Positions 44,778 to 58,200 of a stretch of DNA of 64,000 bases are shown one piece after another. The DNA comes from Bacteroides graminisolvens DSM 19988 = JCM 15093 (lineage in GTDB: Bacteria; Bacteroidota; Bacteroidia; Bacteroidales; Bacteroidaceae), in contig NZ_ATZI01000004.1 of the NCBI RefSeq assembly GCF_000428125.1, positions 124,001 to 188,000 of the forward strand. Reading direction: 5' to 3'. The notes beneath the pieces are model-generated. The model made no database searches. It had not been told where the DNA came from and saw only the letters and a program-made list of their open reading frames with translations. A program made the translations under genes and the position numbers. Position 1 is the first letter of the stretch; every line of letters starts with the position of its first letter.

Positions 44778-47606
44778 ATGAAACATATATATAAAGGACT
44801 TGTATTTTGTGCGGCGTTTGCTTTCGCTCACACACATATTGCCGCCCAAGAGACGCTGGTCGACTTGCTTGAAGCTACCAAAGCCGATTCGCTTCAAAAG
44901 GTGCAAGTGGCATTCCGTTCCTTAGACCGAAGCGATTTGCTGGGAGGCGTATCAGTCATTGATATGAAGGCTATGTCAGAAAAAGCATATACAAACTATA
45001 GTTTGAGCCTAGTTGACAATGTCGTGGGTGGTTTCAATGGCAATATTTGGGGAAATAGCGAATACCTCGTTATGGTAGACGGTATGGTGCGTGATGCAAA
45101 CAATGTACTTCCGCATGAAATAGATCAGATAACTCTCTTAAAAGGCGCCTCGGCCGTAGTGCTTTATGGTCCGCGTGCTGCTAAAGGTGTTATCAGCATA
45201 ACTACCAAACGTGGTAAAGTAGGCGATCTCAGAATCAATGTTAATGCTAATACAGGTTTTTATACTCCCAAGTCTTATCCCAAATATCTGGGTTCAGCAG
45301 AGTATATGAGTCTCTACAACGAAGCCCGTGTAAACGATGGTTTGGCTGCTAATTACTCGCAGGAAGCCATTTATAATCATGCATCTGGTTTAAATCCTTA
45401 TCGCTATCCTGACTTTGATATGTATTCTTCTGATTACCTGAAGAAAGCGTACAACCGTTCTGAAGCGGTAGCCGAAATATCAGGCGGTAACGAAAAAGTA
45501 AAGTATTATACTTCTACAGGTTACTATCGTGAGTCATCACTTCTTAAGGTGGGCAATACGGAGGATAATTACAACAGCCGTTTTTTTGTACGTGGAAATG
45601 TAGATATGCAGTTGCATAAACTTATCACCGCACAGGCTGATGCCAATGTTACTTTCTATGATTCTTATGCGGCAAGTGTTGACTGGTGGGGGCAAGCTGC
45701 TACGTTGCGCCCGCACTTGGTGTCGCCGTTTATCCCTCTGAGTTACATAGAAGAAACTGATCAGAATTCATTGAATGCTGTGCTTAATAGTAGTTATATC
45801 AAAGATGGTAAATACTTTTTTGGCGGTACGCAGCAGAACCCTACTAATCCGGTTGCCAATGCTTATGCGGCTGGAGACAGTAAGTTTGTGAGTCGCCAGT
45901 TTCAGTTTAATACACGCTTTGATATTAATCTTTCTCCATTGCTTAAAGGACTTTATTTTCGTGCTAAATATGGTATAGACTATGCTTCTACCTACAACCA
46001 AGGTTATACAAGCAAATATGCTACTTTTTCACCCGTATGGACCAATTACAATGGTAAGGATGTCATTGCTAGTATTACGCAGTATGGTAAGGATGAGAAG
46101 AGTGGCAGTGAAAATATTGATAATTCAGCTTATAGATATACCTATAATGTATCCGGTCAGTTTGATTACCAGCGTACTATTAACGCCGACCATAATGTTT
46201 TTGCCATGATTTTAGCTAATGCTTGGCAGACACAACGAAGCGGGCATTATCATCGCACTACCAATGCCAATTTAGGTTTTCAGGCATCGTATAACTATCA
46301 ACATAGATACTATGCAGACTTTAGCGTTGCAATGCCTTATTCGACCAAGTTGCCAGAAGGCAAGCGCATCGCTTATTCTCCCACTGTTACTTTGGGTTGG
46401 AATTTAGCAAAAGAGTCATTTATGGAAAACTCCATCTTTGACGACTTGATGCTTACTGCTTCGGCAGGTATCATTAATCAGGATCTTGACATCACTGCTT
46501 CCGATAACGAAGATGGATATTATCTTTATAAGGCAGTTATACAATCGGGTGGTTGGTATAGTTGGGGTGATAACGGAGGTTTGGCTGCCACTGAGTTTCA
46601 ACGTGGTAACAATCCTGATATGACCTATGTGAAACGTAAAGAGTTGACAGCAGGTTTGCGTGGTTCTATGTGGGATAAGTTGATAAGTTTTGATGTTAAC
46701 TTTTTCACAAGCAAGATGGATGGTGGATTGGTTCGTACCAATTCGTTGTACCCCAATTACTTTACGCAGACCGGTTATCCGTCATCATCTATCATTCCTT
46801 ACGTAAACTTTAATGTAGATCAGCGTACGGGATTTGATTTCAGTGTGTATACAAATAAAAAGGTAGGTGAAGTTGAACTAACTCTTGGAGTAAGCGGTAT
46901 GTACTATAAGAGCACGGCTAAAAAACGCGATGAGAATGTCGAGTTCGATTATTTATCAGCTGTAGGTCGTGCCTTGAATGGACATTGGGGGTTGCAGAGC
47001 GAAGGTTTTTTCCAGAATCAATCTGAAATCGACGCTGCTCCTGATCAGACATTTGGAGATGTGAAGCCAGGCGATATTCGTTATAAGGATCAAAATAATG
47101 ATAATAAGATTGACAATAATGACCGCGTGTTTTTAGGTCGTTGGGATTCTCCTTTTATGAGTGGCGTCAACCTTACCGCTAAGTGGCGTAATTTTACTCT
47201 CTATGCGATGGGTAAACTCTACATGGGTGGCTACGGTATGAAAAACAATTCATATTATTGGGTCAAGGGAGACGGCAAATATTCGGAAGTGGTGCGCAAT
47301 CGTTGGACACCCGAGACAGCAGCTACTGCTACCTATCCACGGTTGACTACGACTGATGGTGCGAATAATTTCCGTACTTCTGACTTCTGGATGTACAAGA
47401 ATGACCGCTTTAACCTCACTCAAGTACAACTAACGTACCAGATGCCTGAAAAAGTGTTGGAAGGAACTTTCATCAAAGGTTTGAGCTTTTTTGCCAATGC
47501 AAACAATCTGCTTACCATTGCGAAAGAACGAAAAGCTTTGGAACTGAATGTGGGCAGTGCACCTCAAACACGCTTCTACCAACTTGGTTTTAAGGGAACT
47601 TTCTAA
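44778..47606 (+). CDS. xusC: Second SusC-like transporter (XusC-type), without the N-terminal extension domain
   Basis: A 942-residue TonB-dependent receptor. After the signal peptide ('AFAHTHIAAQ') there is only a short linker and no carboxypeptidase-regulatory-like domain or 'VVVGYG' box, unlike the other two SusC proteins here. The plug is recognisable but divergent ('YLVMVDGMVRDANNVLP', 'LYGPRAAKGVISITTKRGK'), and the barrel ends in 'FYQLGFKGTF'. It starts 29 bp after the upstream SusD gene. In xus clusters the second pair is distinct from the first; a separate cargo size or decoration is possible. The missing domain could alter TonB coupling. Confidence 0.88.
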   Translation: MKHIYKGLVFCAAFAFAHTHIAAQETLVDLLEATKADSLQKVQVAFRSLDRSDLLGGVSVIDMKAMSEKAYTNYSLSLVDNVVGGFNGNIWGNSEYLVMVDGMVRDANNVLPHEIDQITLLKGASAVVLYGPRAAKGVISITTKRGKVGDLRINVNANTGFYTPKSYPKYLGSAEYMSLYNEARVNDGLAANYSQEAIYNHASGLNPYRYPDFDMYSSDYLKKAYNRSEAVAEISGGNEKVKYYTSTGYYRESSLLKVGNTEDNYNSRFFVRGNVDMQLHKLITAQADANVTFYDSYAASVDWWGQAATLRPHLVSPFIPLSYIEETDQNSLNAVLNSSYIKDGKYFFGGTQQNPTNPVANAYAAGDSKFVSRQFQFNTRFDINLSPLLKGLYFRAKYGIDYASTYNQGYTSKYATFSPVWTNYNGKDVIASITQYGKDEKSGSENIDNSAYRYTYNVSGQFDYQRTINADHNVFAMILANAWQTQRSGHYHRTTNANLGFQASYNYQHRYYADFSVAMPYSTKLPEGKRIAYSPTVTLGWNLAKESFMENSIFDDLMLTASAGIINQDLDITASDNEDGYYLYKAVIQSGGWYSWGDNGGLAATEFQRGNNPDMTYVKRKELTAGLRGSMWDKLISFDVNFFTSKMDGGLVRTNSLYPNYFTQTGYPSSSIIPYVNFNVDQRTGFDFSVYTNKKVGEVELTLGVSGMYYKSTAKKRDENVEFDYLSAVGRALNGHWGLQSEGFFQNQSEIDAAPDQTFGDVKPGDIRYKDQNNDNKIDNNDRVFLGRWDSPFMSGVNLTAKWRNFTLYAMGKLYMGGYGMKNNSYYWVKGDGKYSEVVRNRWTPETAATATYPRLTTTDGANNFRTSDFWMYKNDRFNLTQVQLTYQMPEKVLEGTFIKGLSFFANANNLLTIAKERKALELNVGSAPQTRFYQLGFKGTF

Positions 47607-47648
47607 AAAATGATAAATTTAATAATCAAGATTGAAAAATAAGAAGTT

Positions 47649-49445
47649 ATGAAACTAAAAAATATCATCTTATCAGCAGCCTTAGTGGTGACATTCTCTG
47701 CTTGCGACGATTTATTTGAGCCGACAATAGAGAACCATAAAGATGCTGCAGATTTGGAAAACATGCCTTCGTGGGCTGTTGGCTTGCTGGGGCATGCCTA
47801 TATCAGTAATCCGCTGGGTGAAAATGCCAACTCTTGGAAGTTTACTGATGTAGCTACCGATGATGCTGTATCCAATGATATAGGAAATTCTTATCTGAAG
47901 ATGGCAACAGGTTCTTGGCGTGCTGATAATAATCCCATGGACAATTGGCAATATTTGCGTGCATCATGGCAATATCTTAATCAGTTTTTGGAAATCTCCG
48001 AAAATGTAGAATGGGCTAGAGATCAGGTCGCATCCGACCTTTTCAAAAAACGTTTCCAAGGTGATGCCTATGGTATGCGTGCGCTCTATATGTATCACTT
48101 GTTGATGAGTTGTGCCGGATGGAGTGCTGACGGACAATTATTGGGTATTCCTATCCTGAAAGAATCAGAGAATATTAATTCAGACTTTAATAAACCTCGT
48201 AATACTTTTCGTGAATGTCTTGATCAACTGAATCAGGACGTAGAAAAAGCCATTGAAATGCTTCCCGAAGAGTATGGTGATGTAAATGGTGCAAGCAATG
48301 TGCCCGCAAAATACACTCAGATGGGAGCTGACCCTAGTCAGTACAATCGTGTGTTTGGTGACCATGCCAAGAATCGTATGAGTGCTCGTGTGGCTCGTGC
48401 TATTCGTGCTCAAGCAGCTCTGCTCGCAGCAAGTCCTGCCTACAGCGAAGGGTCTGGAGTTACTTGGGAACAGGCTGCTAATAGCATGGCTGAAGTGCTT
48501 GCCAATCTTGGTAGCGACCCTATAGCGAATATTGATCCCACAGGTAACAAATGGTACGAGGATGCTAACGGTATTAAGAATCTGGTAGCAGGCTACAATC
48601 GTCCCGAATTCCTGTGGCGCAGCAACAAGAATGAAAGTGCTGATCTTGAAAAAGATCAATATCCTCCTTCACTCTTTGGCAAGGGGCGTGTTAATCCTTC
48701 GCAGAACTTGGTTGACGCATTTCCATCACTGACCGGTTACCCGATTAGCGACTCGCGGAGTGGATACGATGCACAGAATCCGTATGCTAATCGTGACCCT
48801 CGCTTAGCGCTATATATAATATATAATGGTAGTAAGGCCGGTACGAATAAGAGTGTTATTACGACTGCTTTCGATGGTAGCAATAACGATGCAATGAACA
48901 AGTTCGACGGTGCTTCTACACGCACTGGTTACTATTTACGCAAGTTCTTGGATATGAACGTGAATGCTAATCCTAGCAATACCACTAATGGTTACCATAT
49001 TAAGCCTTGGATTCGTTACACCGAGATTTTTCTTGGTTATGCTGAAGCAGCCAATGAGGCTTGGGGACCACAAGGCAAAGGAAGTAATAGCTACTCGGCT
49101 TACGATGTGATTAAAGCTATTCGCAAACGTGCCGGTATCGGTGAAAATGGTGATGATCCTTATCTGGAATTCGTAAAAGGCGATAAAGACAAGATGCGTG
49201 AACTTATTCGCAATGAACGTCGCCTAGAACTTTGCTTCGAAGGTTTCCGCTTTTGGGATTTGCGTCGCTGGAAGGTGGATATCAGCAAGTTGAACGAAAC
49301 CGTAAAGGGCATGAAGATTACGGGAACTAACCATGAAGTGGTAGATGTAGAAAAACGCGACTACAAGGACTATATGTATTACGGTCCTGTACCTTATAGC
49401 GAAATGTTGAAGTTTGATGCTCTCATCCAGAATAAAGGATGGTAA
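47649..49445 (+). CDS. xusD: Second SusD-like lipoprotein (XusD-type)
   Basis: A 598-residue lipoprotein with Cys19 (TFSACDDLFEP). SusD features include 'GDAYGMRALYMYHLLMSCAG', 'WIRYTEIFLGYAEAANEAWG' and 'NERRLELCFEGFRFWDLRRW'. It also ends in a short aromatic tail (LIQNKGW). It is the partner of the divergent SusC upstream, 42 bp apart. Its position before the DUF1735-type lipoprotein and the GH10 repeats the order of the conserved xylan cluster. Confidence 0.9.
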   Translation: MKLKNIILSAALVVTFSACDDLFEPTIENHKDAADLENMPSWAVGLLGHAYISNPLGENANSWKFTDVATDDAVSNDIGNSYLKMATGSWRADNNPMDNWQYLRASWQYLNQFLEISENVEWARDQVASDLFKKRFQGDAYGMRALYMYHLLMSCAGWSADGQLLGIPILKESENINSDFNKPRNTFRECLDQLNQDVEKAIEMLPEEYGDVNGASNVPAKYTQMGADPSQYNRVFGDHAKNRMSARVARAIRAQAALLAASPAYSEGSGVTWEQAANSMAEVLANLGSDPIANIDPTGNKWYEDANGIKNLVAGYNRPEFLWRSNKNESADLEKDQYPPSLFGKGRVNPSQNLVDAFPSLTGYPISDSRSGYDAQNPYANRDPRLALYIIYNGSKAGTNKSVITTAFDGSNNDAMNKFDGASTRTGYYLRKFLDMNVNANPSNTTNGYHIKPWIRYTEIFLGYAEAANEAWGPQGKGSNSYSAYDVIKAIRKRAGIGENGDDPYLEFVKGDKDKMRELIRNERRLELCFEGFRFWDLRRWKVDISKLNETVKGMKITGTNHEVVDVEKRDYKDYMYYGPVPYSEMLKFDALIQNKGW

Positions 49446-49475
49446 CGTGTAAACGAATTTATATAAACTGAATAA

Positions 49476-50510
49476 ATGAAAATAGCAATGAAAAAATCAT
49501 TCCTAATAATAGCCGCTATGATGGGAGCCCTATTCACTGCATGTGAAAACGGTGACTGGGAGTTCCCTGATTATAAGTATTCTGCGGTTTACTTTGCCTA
49601 TCAAAGTCCTATACGCACCATCACATTGGGCGAGGATAAGACTGTGGACAACTCGTTGGACAACGAACACAAATGTCAGATTATGGCAACAATTGGCGGT
49701 GTATACGAGAACAAGGGCGATGTAGAAATTGGTATTCGCGTAGATAATTCGTTGTGCGATGGTTACACTTTTGAAAGCACAGGTGGTGATGTAGAACCTT
49801 TACCGGCTTCTCACTATACATTGAGTGCTGACAAGATTGTCATCAAGAAGGGGCAAGTACTAGGCGGTGTCACAGTAAATCTAACCGATGCATTCTTTAA
49901 TGACCCCAAATCGACGAGTTTGAATTATGTTATCCCTGTAGTGATGACCAATGTTAAGAACGCAGACTCTATTTTGGTGGGAAAACCTTCAGTTGATACT
50001 CCCCATCGCATGAAAAAAAGCGATTGGGAAGTGCAACCTAAAGACTACGTTCTTTATGCTGTGAAGTACATTAGCAAGTATGATTCACACTACCTGCGAC
50101 GGGGTATTGATACATATAGTGGCAATAAAATCGGTACAGAAGTTCGCCATGCAGCTTATGTAGAGAAAGACGAAGCTATTGCCGGATTCAGTACAGTAGG
50201 GCTGAATAAAGTGCAGTGGGCTCGTCCTACCCGCAACACAGCCGGAGAGATTATTGACAGCAAGTTACTGCTGACTTTTGACGAAAGTGGCAACTGTATC
50301 ATTACTTCCAATTCTCAAGGTGTAGTAGCTAGCGGTAGTGGTAAGTTCGTTGTTAAAGGTGAGAAAAAAAGCTGGGGTAACGAAGACCGTGATGCACTTT
50401 ATTTGGATTACACCATGGATTATGACGGTATTCATTGTGCTACTAAAGATACCTTAGTCGTACATTATCGTGGTGTGAAAGCTGAATGGTTCACTCCTTT
50501 GAAGAAATAA
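49476..50510 (+). CDS. xusE: Surface lipoprotein, DUF1735/DUF5627-like (XusE-type glycan-binding protein)
   Basis: A 344-residue lipoprotein; an ATG at 49488 (MKKSFLIIAAMMGALFTAC) is an equally good start. After the lipid-anchored Cys the sequence is rich in beta-strand. It contains a DUF1735-like N-terminal domain ('EIGIRVDNSLCDGYTFES', 'LSADKIVIKKGQVLGGVTVN', 'YVIPVVMTNVKNADSI') and a second beta domain ('DALYLDYTMDYDGIHCATKD'). No catalytic motif is visible. It occupies the XusE position, between the SusC/D pairs and the GH10, and is best read as a non-catalytic surface xylan-binding protein. The next gene's ATG lies 33 bp downstream. Confidence 0.8.
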   Translation: MKIAMKKSFLIIAAMMGALFTACENGDWEFPDYKYSAVYFAYQSPIRTITLGEDKTVDNSLDNEHKCQIMATIGGVYENKGDVEIGIRVDNSLCDGYTFESTGGDVEPLPASHYTLSADKIVIKKGQVLGGVTVNLTDAFFNDPKSTSLNYVIPVVMTNVKNADSILVGKPSVDTPHRMKKSDWEVQPKDYVLYAVKYISKYDSHYLRRGIDTYSGNKIGTEVRHAAYVEKDEAIAGFSTVGLNKVQWARPTRNTAGEIIDSKLLLTFDESGNCIITSNSQGVVASGSGKFVVKGEKKSWGNEDRDALYLDYTMDYDGIHCATKDTLVVHYRGVKAEWFTPLKK

Positions 50511-50542
50511 TGATCAGGTTTCTTATTAAAAAAAGTATTTAT

Positions 50543-52804
50543 ATGAAACATACAAAAAAAATATTAGGAACAATGCTTTTAACAGCTGCTGCTGTTGCTG
50601 TCACTTCTTGTGTGGACGACAGCAAGTTGCTGTTTGCTTTTGAGAAGCCTGCCTCTATTGCAGGTATGGAATATCTCAACGAGTATGACGCATTGAAAAC
50701 TTATGTAAACAGCAGTGCTAATCCCAACTTTAAGTTGGGAATTGCACTGACTGCTGATGACTATATTGCAGGTGGTTTGGTAACACGTCTAGCTAATTCT
50801 AACTTCCAGGAAATGACGGCTGGAAACGCTATGAAATATGCTTCGTGCGTGGCAGATGACGGCACGATGAATTTTGGAACCGTAGAGAAATTTGTCGCTG
50901 CTGCTAAAGCAGGAGGACTTACCATTTATGGACATACATTAGCTTGGCATGCACAACAGAATAATAAGTATTTAAATTCGCTGATTAAAGATAAGGAGTT
51001 GCCTCCATCTCAGGGTGTAGGAAATTGTTTACATATTAAAACCTCAGAGGCTAAGACAAATCCTTGGGATTGGCAAATTTTCTATGATTTGGCTTCTCCT
51101 CTTCTAGCAGGGAAGACTTATTCATTTTCTATGCGTACAAAAGCCTCAGCAGCCACTACGTTCCCACTGTGGATAGAAACTCCAGGAGCTAAAAATACTA
51201 ATTACGGATTACCTCAGATCTCTGCAGGAACTACGTGGAGTGTGATAAGTTTTGAGTTTACATCTCGTAGCGATTGTTCACGCTTGTTGTTTAACTTTGG
51301 AAAATTTGGCGGTGATCTTTACTTTGACGATATAGTGCTTGTTGAGAAAGGTGATAGTCATAACATGTTTAGTAATGGAACTTTCGAAGAGGGTGATCTT
51401 CATTCAAAGTGGAGCAAACCTGGTTGGCATAGTTATACTTATGGGATTGAACCGGCGCCTGGTGATGCTGCAGTAGATATCTATACGGACATTATAACCA
51501 ATGGTGATGCAGAGGGTAGCGCTGTAACTAACTTTATTTCCACTCACGTGGGTGGTTCTAATAGTGCTTGTAACATCGTTGACGGTGTAGGTAAAGATGG
51601 TAGTCGTGCTTTCGTAGTGACTTCCGCAGGTGGTGGAGCAAACAGCTGGGATACTCAGTTCTTTATCTATGCTAACCGTCCGTTGGTTGACAAAGAAGTA
51701 GTGCGCATCTCTTTTGACTACCGTGCAGATGTACCGAATAATTCAGAATCTCAGAGCCATGCAGCTCCTGGTGGTTATATTCATTATGATGCAGGGTGCG
51801 CTGTTAGCTTTACTACAAAATGGCAACATTTTGAAAAAACGATTACTGTTAACACTACCATTTCTCCTACCGGTAATATGCAAACTTTTGCATGGAATCT
51901 TGACGTAGGAGTGCCTAATGCGCCTGCAAATAAGTATTATTTTGATAATATTAAGTTGCAAATCGTAACTAAAGGTAACACCATTCCTCTTACTCCTGCA
52001 GAGAAAAAAGACACGCTTACATGGGCCATGAACAACTGGATAAACGGAATGATGAAAGCTACTGGTGGTTATGTTACTGCATGGGATGTCGTGAATGAAG
52101 CGATTGCTGGTGGGGGTGATGACGGCGAAGGTTTTTATCCTTTGCAGTCAGCGACTAATGTTAGTGCAGATGATGCTAAGAACAATTTCTACTGGCAAGA
52201 CTATTTAGGTAGCGAAGACTACGTGCGTATTGCTGTAGCTGCTGCTCGCAAATATTATGCCGAGAATGGTGGCACCAATCCTTTGAGACTCTTTGTCAAT
52301 GATTACAATTTGGAATCAGATTGGGATGACAACAAAAAGGTCAAGAGTTTGGTACACTGGATTGAGAAGTGGGAAGCTGACGGTGTGACGAAAATTGATG
52401 GTATCGGTACGCAGATGCACGTGAGTTGTCATGCCAATGCCGAGACGCAGAAGAGCAAGGAGGATCATGTGGTGAAGATGTTTGAAATTCTGGCAGAGAG
52501 TGGAAAACTCGTGAAGATTACTGAACTTGATATGGGCTATGTAGATGAGGAAGGCAATAGTGTGAAGACTGCGGATATGACTCAAGCACAACACAAGGCG
52601 ATGTCTGAATACTACAAGTTCATTGTGAAAAAGTACTTCGAGATTATTCCTGTTGCTCAACAATATGGTATTACTCAGTGGTGTATCACCGATAGTCCTA
52701 CCGGATCGGGTTGGCGCGGTGGTCAACCGGTAGGTCTCTGGGATGCAAACTACAACCGTAAACATACCTATGCTGGATTTGCAGACGGATTAGCAGGTAA
52801 GTAA
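50543..52804 (+). CDS. xyn10A: GH10 endo-beta-1,4-xylanase with CBMs inserted in the catalytic domain
   Basis: The ATG at 50543 begins a lipoprotein signal with Cys23 (TSCVDDS) and gives 753 residues. The GH10 barrel is split. The first part (about 60-150) has 'KLGIALTADDYI' and 'YGHTLAWHAQQN'. Two CBM4/22-like beta-sandwiches follow (about 160-270 and 312-475, 'DLYFDDIVLVEKG', 'YYFDNIKLQIV'). The barrel then resumes (about 484-753) with acid/base Glu519 (WDVVNEA) and nucleophile Glu661 (ITELDM). This insertion architecture is the hallmark of the Bacteroidetes surface xylanase at the end of the xus cluster. It cuts xylan at the cell surface to feed the SusC/D importers. Confidence 0.92.
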   Translation: MKHTKKILGTMLLTAAAVAVTSCVDDSKLLFAFEKPASIAGMEYLNEYDALKTYVNSSANPNFKLGIALTADDYIAGGLVTRLANSNFQEMTAGNAMKYASCVADDGTMNFGTVEKFVAAAKAGGLTIYGHTLAWHAQQNNKYLNSLIKDKELPPSQGVGNCLHIKTSEAKTNPWDWQIFYDLASPLLAGKTYSFSMRTKASAATTFPLWIETPGAKNTNYGLPQISAGTTWSVISFEFTSRSDCSRLLFNFGKFGGDLYFDDIVLVEKGDSHNMFSNGTFEEGDLHSKWSKPGWHSYTYGIEPAPGDAAVDIYTDIITNGDAEGSAVTNFISTHVGGSNSACNIVDGVGKDGSRAFVVTSAGGGANSWDTQFFIYANRPLVDKEVVRISFDYRADVPNNSESQSHAAPGGYIHYDAGCAVSFTTKWQHFEKTITVNTTISPTGNMQTFAWNLDVGVPNAPANKYYFDNIKLQIVTKGNTIPLTPAEKKDTLTWAMNNWINGMMKATGGYVTAWDVVNEAIAGGGDDGEGFYPLQSATNVSADDAKNNFYWQDYLGSEDYVRIAVAAARKYYAENGGTNPLRLFVNDYNLESDWDDNKKVKSLVHWIEKWEADGVTKIDGIGTQMHVSCHANAETQKSKEDHVVKMFEILAESGKLVKITELDMGYVDEEGNSVKTADMTQAQHKAMSEYYKFIVKKYFEIIPVAQQYGITQWCITDSPTGSGWRGGQPVGLWDANYNRKHTYAGFADGLAGK

Positions 52805-52817
52805 GCCTCTCTAAATG

Positions 52818-55115
<2,298 letters not shown>

Positions 55116-55123
55116 GATATGAA

Positions 55124-55157
55124 CCCAATGAAATTTGGATTATTGTATTTCATTGGG
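55124..55157. terminator. Perfect 11-bp hairpin after the GH10-CE1 gene
   Basis: CCCAATGAAAT (55124-55134) and ATTTCATTGGG (55147-55157) are perfectly complementary with a 12-nt loop. No T-run follows, so it may protect the mRNA 3' end rather than terminate. Confidence 0.55.
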
Positions 55158-55226
55158 CTCACAATAAAGAAAGTATTTAATTTAAAGGTTAAAACATAAT
55201 ATATTATTTGTGCTTTTTATACTTGG

Positions 55227-55259
55227 CCTGCACTGTCTGTGAAGATCGTGCAGGTTTTT
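55227..55259 (+). terminator. Intrinsic terminator of the xylan operon
   Basis: CCTGCAC (55227-55233) pairs with GTGCAGG (55248-55254), followed directly by five T and ending one base before the stop of the convergent hybrid regulator gene. Confidence 0.7.
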
Positions 55260-58200
55260 CTATTTCAGGTGCTCTTCCATATATTTTGTTGGAGGAACAC
55301 CGTAAAGCTCTTTGAAAGCAGTTGAGAAAATAGTGGGATTCGCAAAACCAGTTAAGTCAGATATTTCTGCCATCGTATAACGCTTTTGAGTAAGTAAAAT
55401 GGCAGCTTGCTTTAAGCGGGTATTGCGAATGAAATCTCTAGTAGTCTGATTGGTAAGCTCTTTGAGTTTACGATGCAAATGTACTCTACTTATGCCAATC
55501 TCACTTGCAATTAATTCTACTGTTAGATTAGGATTACTTAAGTTCTTATTAATCGCATTCATAACACGCTCCATCAATTTTTCGTCGGGAGACTGTAACT
55601 TAATCTCCTCCATCTTATCTTCGTGATCTTGATTACCACTGAAAGTATTGCGCAATCTTTCTCGGCTATTGATCAGGTTTTGTACTGTTTTTCTGAGAAT
55701 TTCAATATGGAAAGGTTTAGTCAGATAAGCATCTGCACCAACTTCCAAGCCTTCAATATTATCTTCTTCTCTTGTTTTTGCAGTCAGCAAAATAATGGGA
55801 ATATGGTTTAAATTTACATTTTGTTTTATTTTCTTACATAGTGTCAAACCGTCCATTTCAGGCATCATTATATCACTGATGACTACATCCGGTTTGCGTT
55901 TGAAAAGCATATCCAAAGCTTCTTTTCCGTTACAGCTTTCCAATATGTGATAATCGGCAAAAAGTTCTTGCTTGATGTATCTGCGAATTTCTTCATCATC
56001 TTCTACTATCAATACGCGATATTTTGTTTTTTTGCGAACTTTGAGTTCTTCTTCATTTCCACTCTCTTCTATAGCTGGTATTGTCTCCGCAGGTGTATAT
56101 GCGAGCTCATTATCAGTAGAATTATCTAGCTCTTCTTGTTTTAAATGGCTGCAACCCATAGGCAGGCGAATGACAAAGCGGCTACCAATACCTTCCGGAT
56201 TGTTTTCTGCGTGAATATGTCCGTGATGTAATTCAACTAATGAGCGAGTAAGGTGCAGGCCAATACCTGTGCCTATGTTTGAGTTATTTAAATGATTGCG
56301 TATTTGATAGAATCGTTCAAATATGTGCTCAATTTCTTCTGGTGCAATTCCGATACCTGTGTCGGCAATTATAATTTCGGCATAATTACTTAAAGTAGTT
56401 TCTGTATCTTCGCTATGGCCAGATTTGAGGTGTATATCAACACGTCCACCTTCCGGAGTAAATTTAAAGGCATTTGAAAGAATGTTTAAGATCACTTTAT
56501 CAAAGTTTGTAGGATCAATCCATAAACCAAATGTATCGAAAGCCTCATGATGAAAGGTTAATGAAATATGTTTGTTGACTGTTTGCCCAGCAAAAGTATT
56601 GCATAGCTCCTGAATGAATGCCACCATATCTATTTCTCGAAACATAAGAGACATTTGTCCTTTATCAATTTTACGGATATCCATTAACTGATTGATGAGT
56701 CGAAGAATGCGTTCCGCATTTCTATAAATCGTATGATATGTTTTCTGTCTTGAAGGATCGCCGTCAGTAGAGATCAGTTTCTGAAGAGGACTAATAATAA
56801 GGGACATTGGCGTGCGAATTTCATGTGAAATATTCATGAAAAATTGCAATTTGGCTTCGTTGATTTGCTCTGCATGGATGTGTTGTAACATTTCTTGTTT
56901 GGTGCGGTATCGATGTTTGGCTTGCACTATAATAAACCAGATTGTTCCGCCCGTCAACAAAGCATAAATAAGTTTGGCCCACCAAGAAGCCCACCAGGCC
57001 GGATGAATATATATTGTGATTTCTTTCACGTCTGAATCGACCATGTAATCTTGTACTTTCACCTTGAAGTGATAGGTTCCTGGCGACAGATTACTGAATG
57101 AGACTCTATTATTACCAATTGGTAAACTAACCCAATTGTTATCATTCATTGCATATAAATAAGTTATACGCTCGGGATTATTCATTTCTAGTGTGGAGAA
57201 TTCTATAGTGAATGAATTATCATTGTGCGAAAGGTCAAATCTTGTGGCTTCAAATACCGGTTCATTAATAATTTCTCTTCCTCCGGATAAAACACCTTGT
57301 CTTACCGGTTGATTATGTAAATAGAAGTCAGTGATGCGTATATTCCACTTTTTGGCGGGGTTAGTAATCTCTTGAGGGTTGAAATAGGTAATGCCATCTG
57401 TTCCTCCAAACCAGATTATTCCATTAGCGTCTTTGAATGAGGCGTTCTTACTAAATTCATTCCCCTGCAATCCATCACCTACAAAATAATTGATAAATTT
57501 ATGGCTGCTTCGGTTATACTGTGAAATGCCGGCATTTGTACTTATCCATAAATTATCTTGTTCATCGCCAACAATAGCGTAGACAGCATCACTGGGTAGC
57601 CCATTCTCTGTGGTGGATGTTACTAATTGTTGATTCTTTGGATTCCAACTAGATAATCCATCGGATGTTCCTATCCAAATAATGCCCTTTTTATCTTCGT
57701 AAATGGAAAATACGATGCGACGAGTAAGCACCTTTTTAGTTATAAACTCATCTGAGTTTAAGTTGATGCAATATACACCATCGTAAGTGCCTGTGTAGAG
57801 TTTATTGTCCTTAGAATAAAGCAAACAGTTAATCCATTTGTTATTCTTGTTGGCTTTTTCGGGATACTTTAGTTTGTTCGTTTTGAGCTCATAATAGTAC
57901 AGACCAGCTCCCATAGTAGCTATCCAAAGCCTTTTATTTTTGTCTTCAACAAAATCATATACACGTTGAACTCTATTCCCTTCTTGATCCAGTAGCTCTT
58001 TTAAATAAATGCAACGGCCTGTTTCACGATCAAGTCTGCACATTCCTTTAGTAAAAGAACCGATCCACATATTTCGTTCGGAATCTTCATAGAGTCCGAA
58101 TACAGTAGACGGTACATTCTCTTCACTATCTGTATCTGCCGGATAGAAATGTTTTTTTTGTTTTAGTTCTTGTGTAATACCATATATGCCATCATTGTCT

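Noticed and set aside
55201..55226. TATTATTTG upstream of the terminator at 55227, resembling the small-RNA layout seen at 18.1 kb
   Set aside because: It does not match TAnnTTTG in spacing and no -33 element was found; the terminator is explained by the xylan operon.
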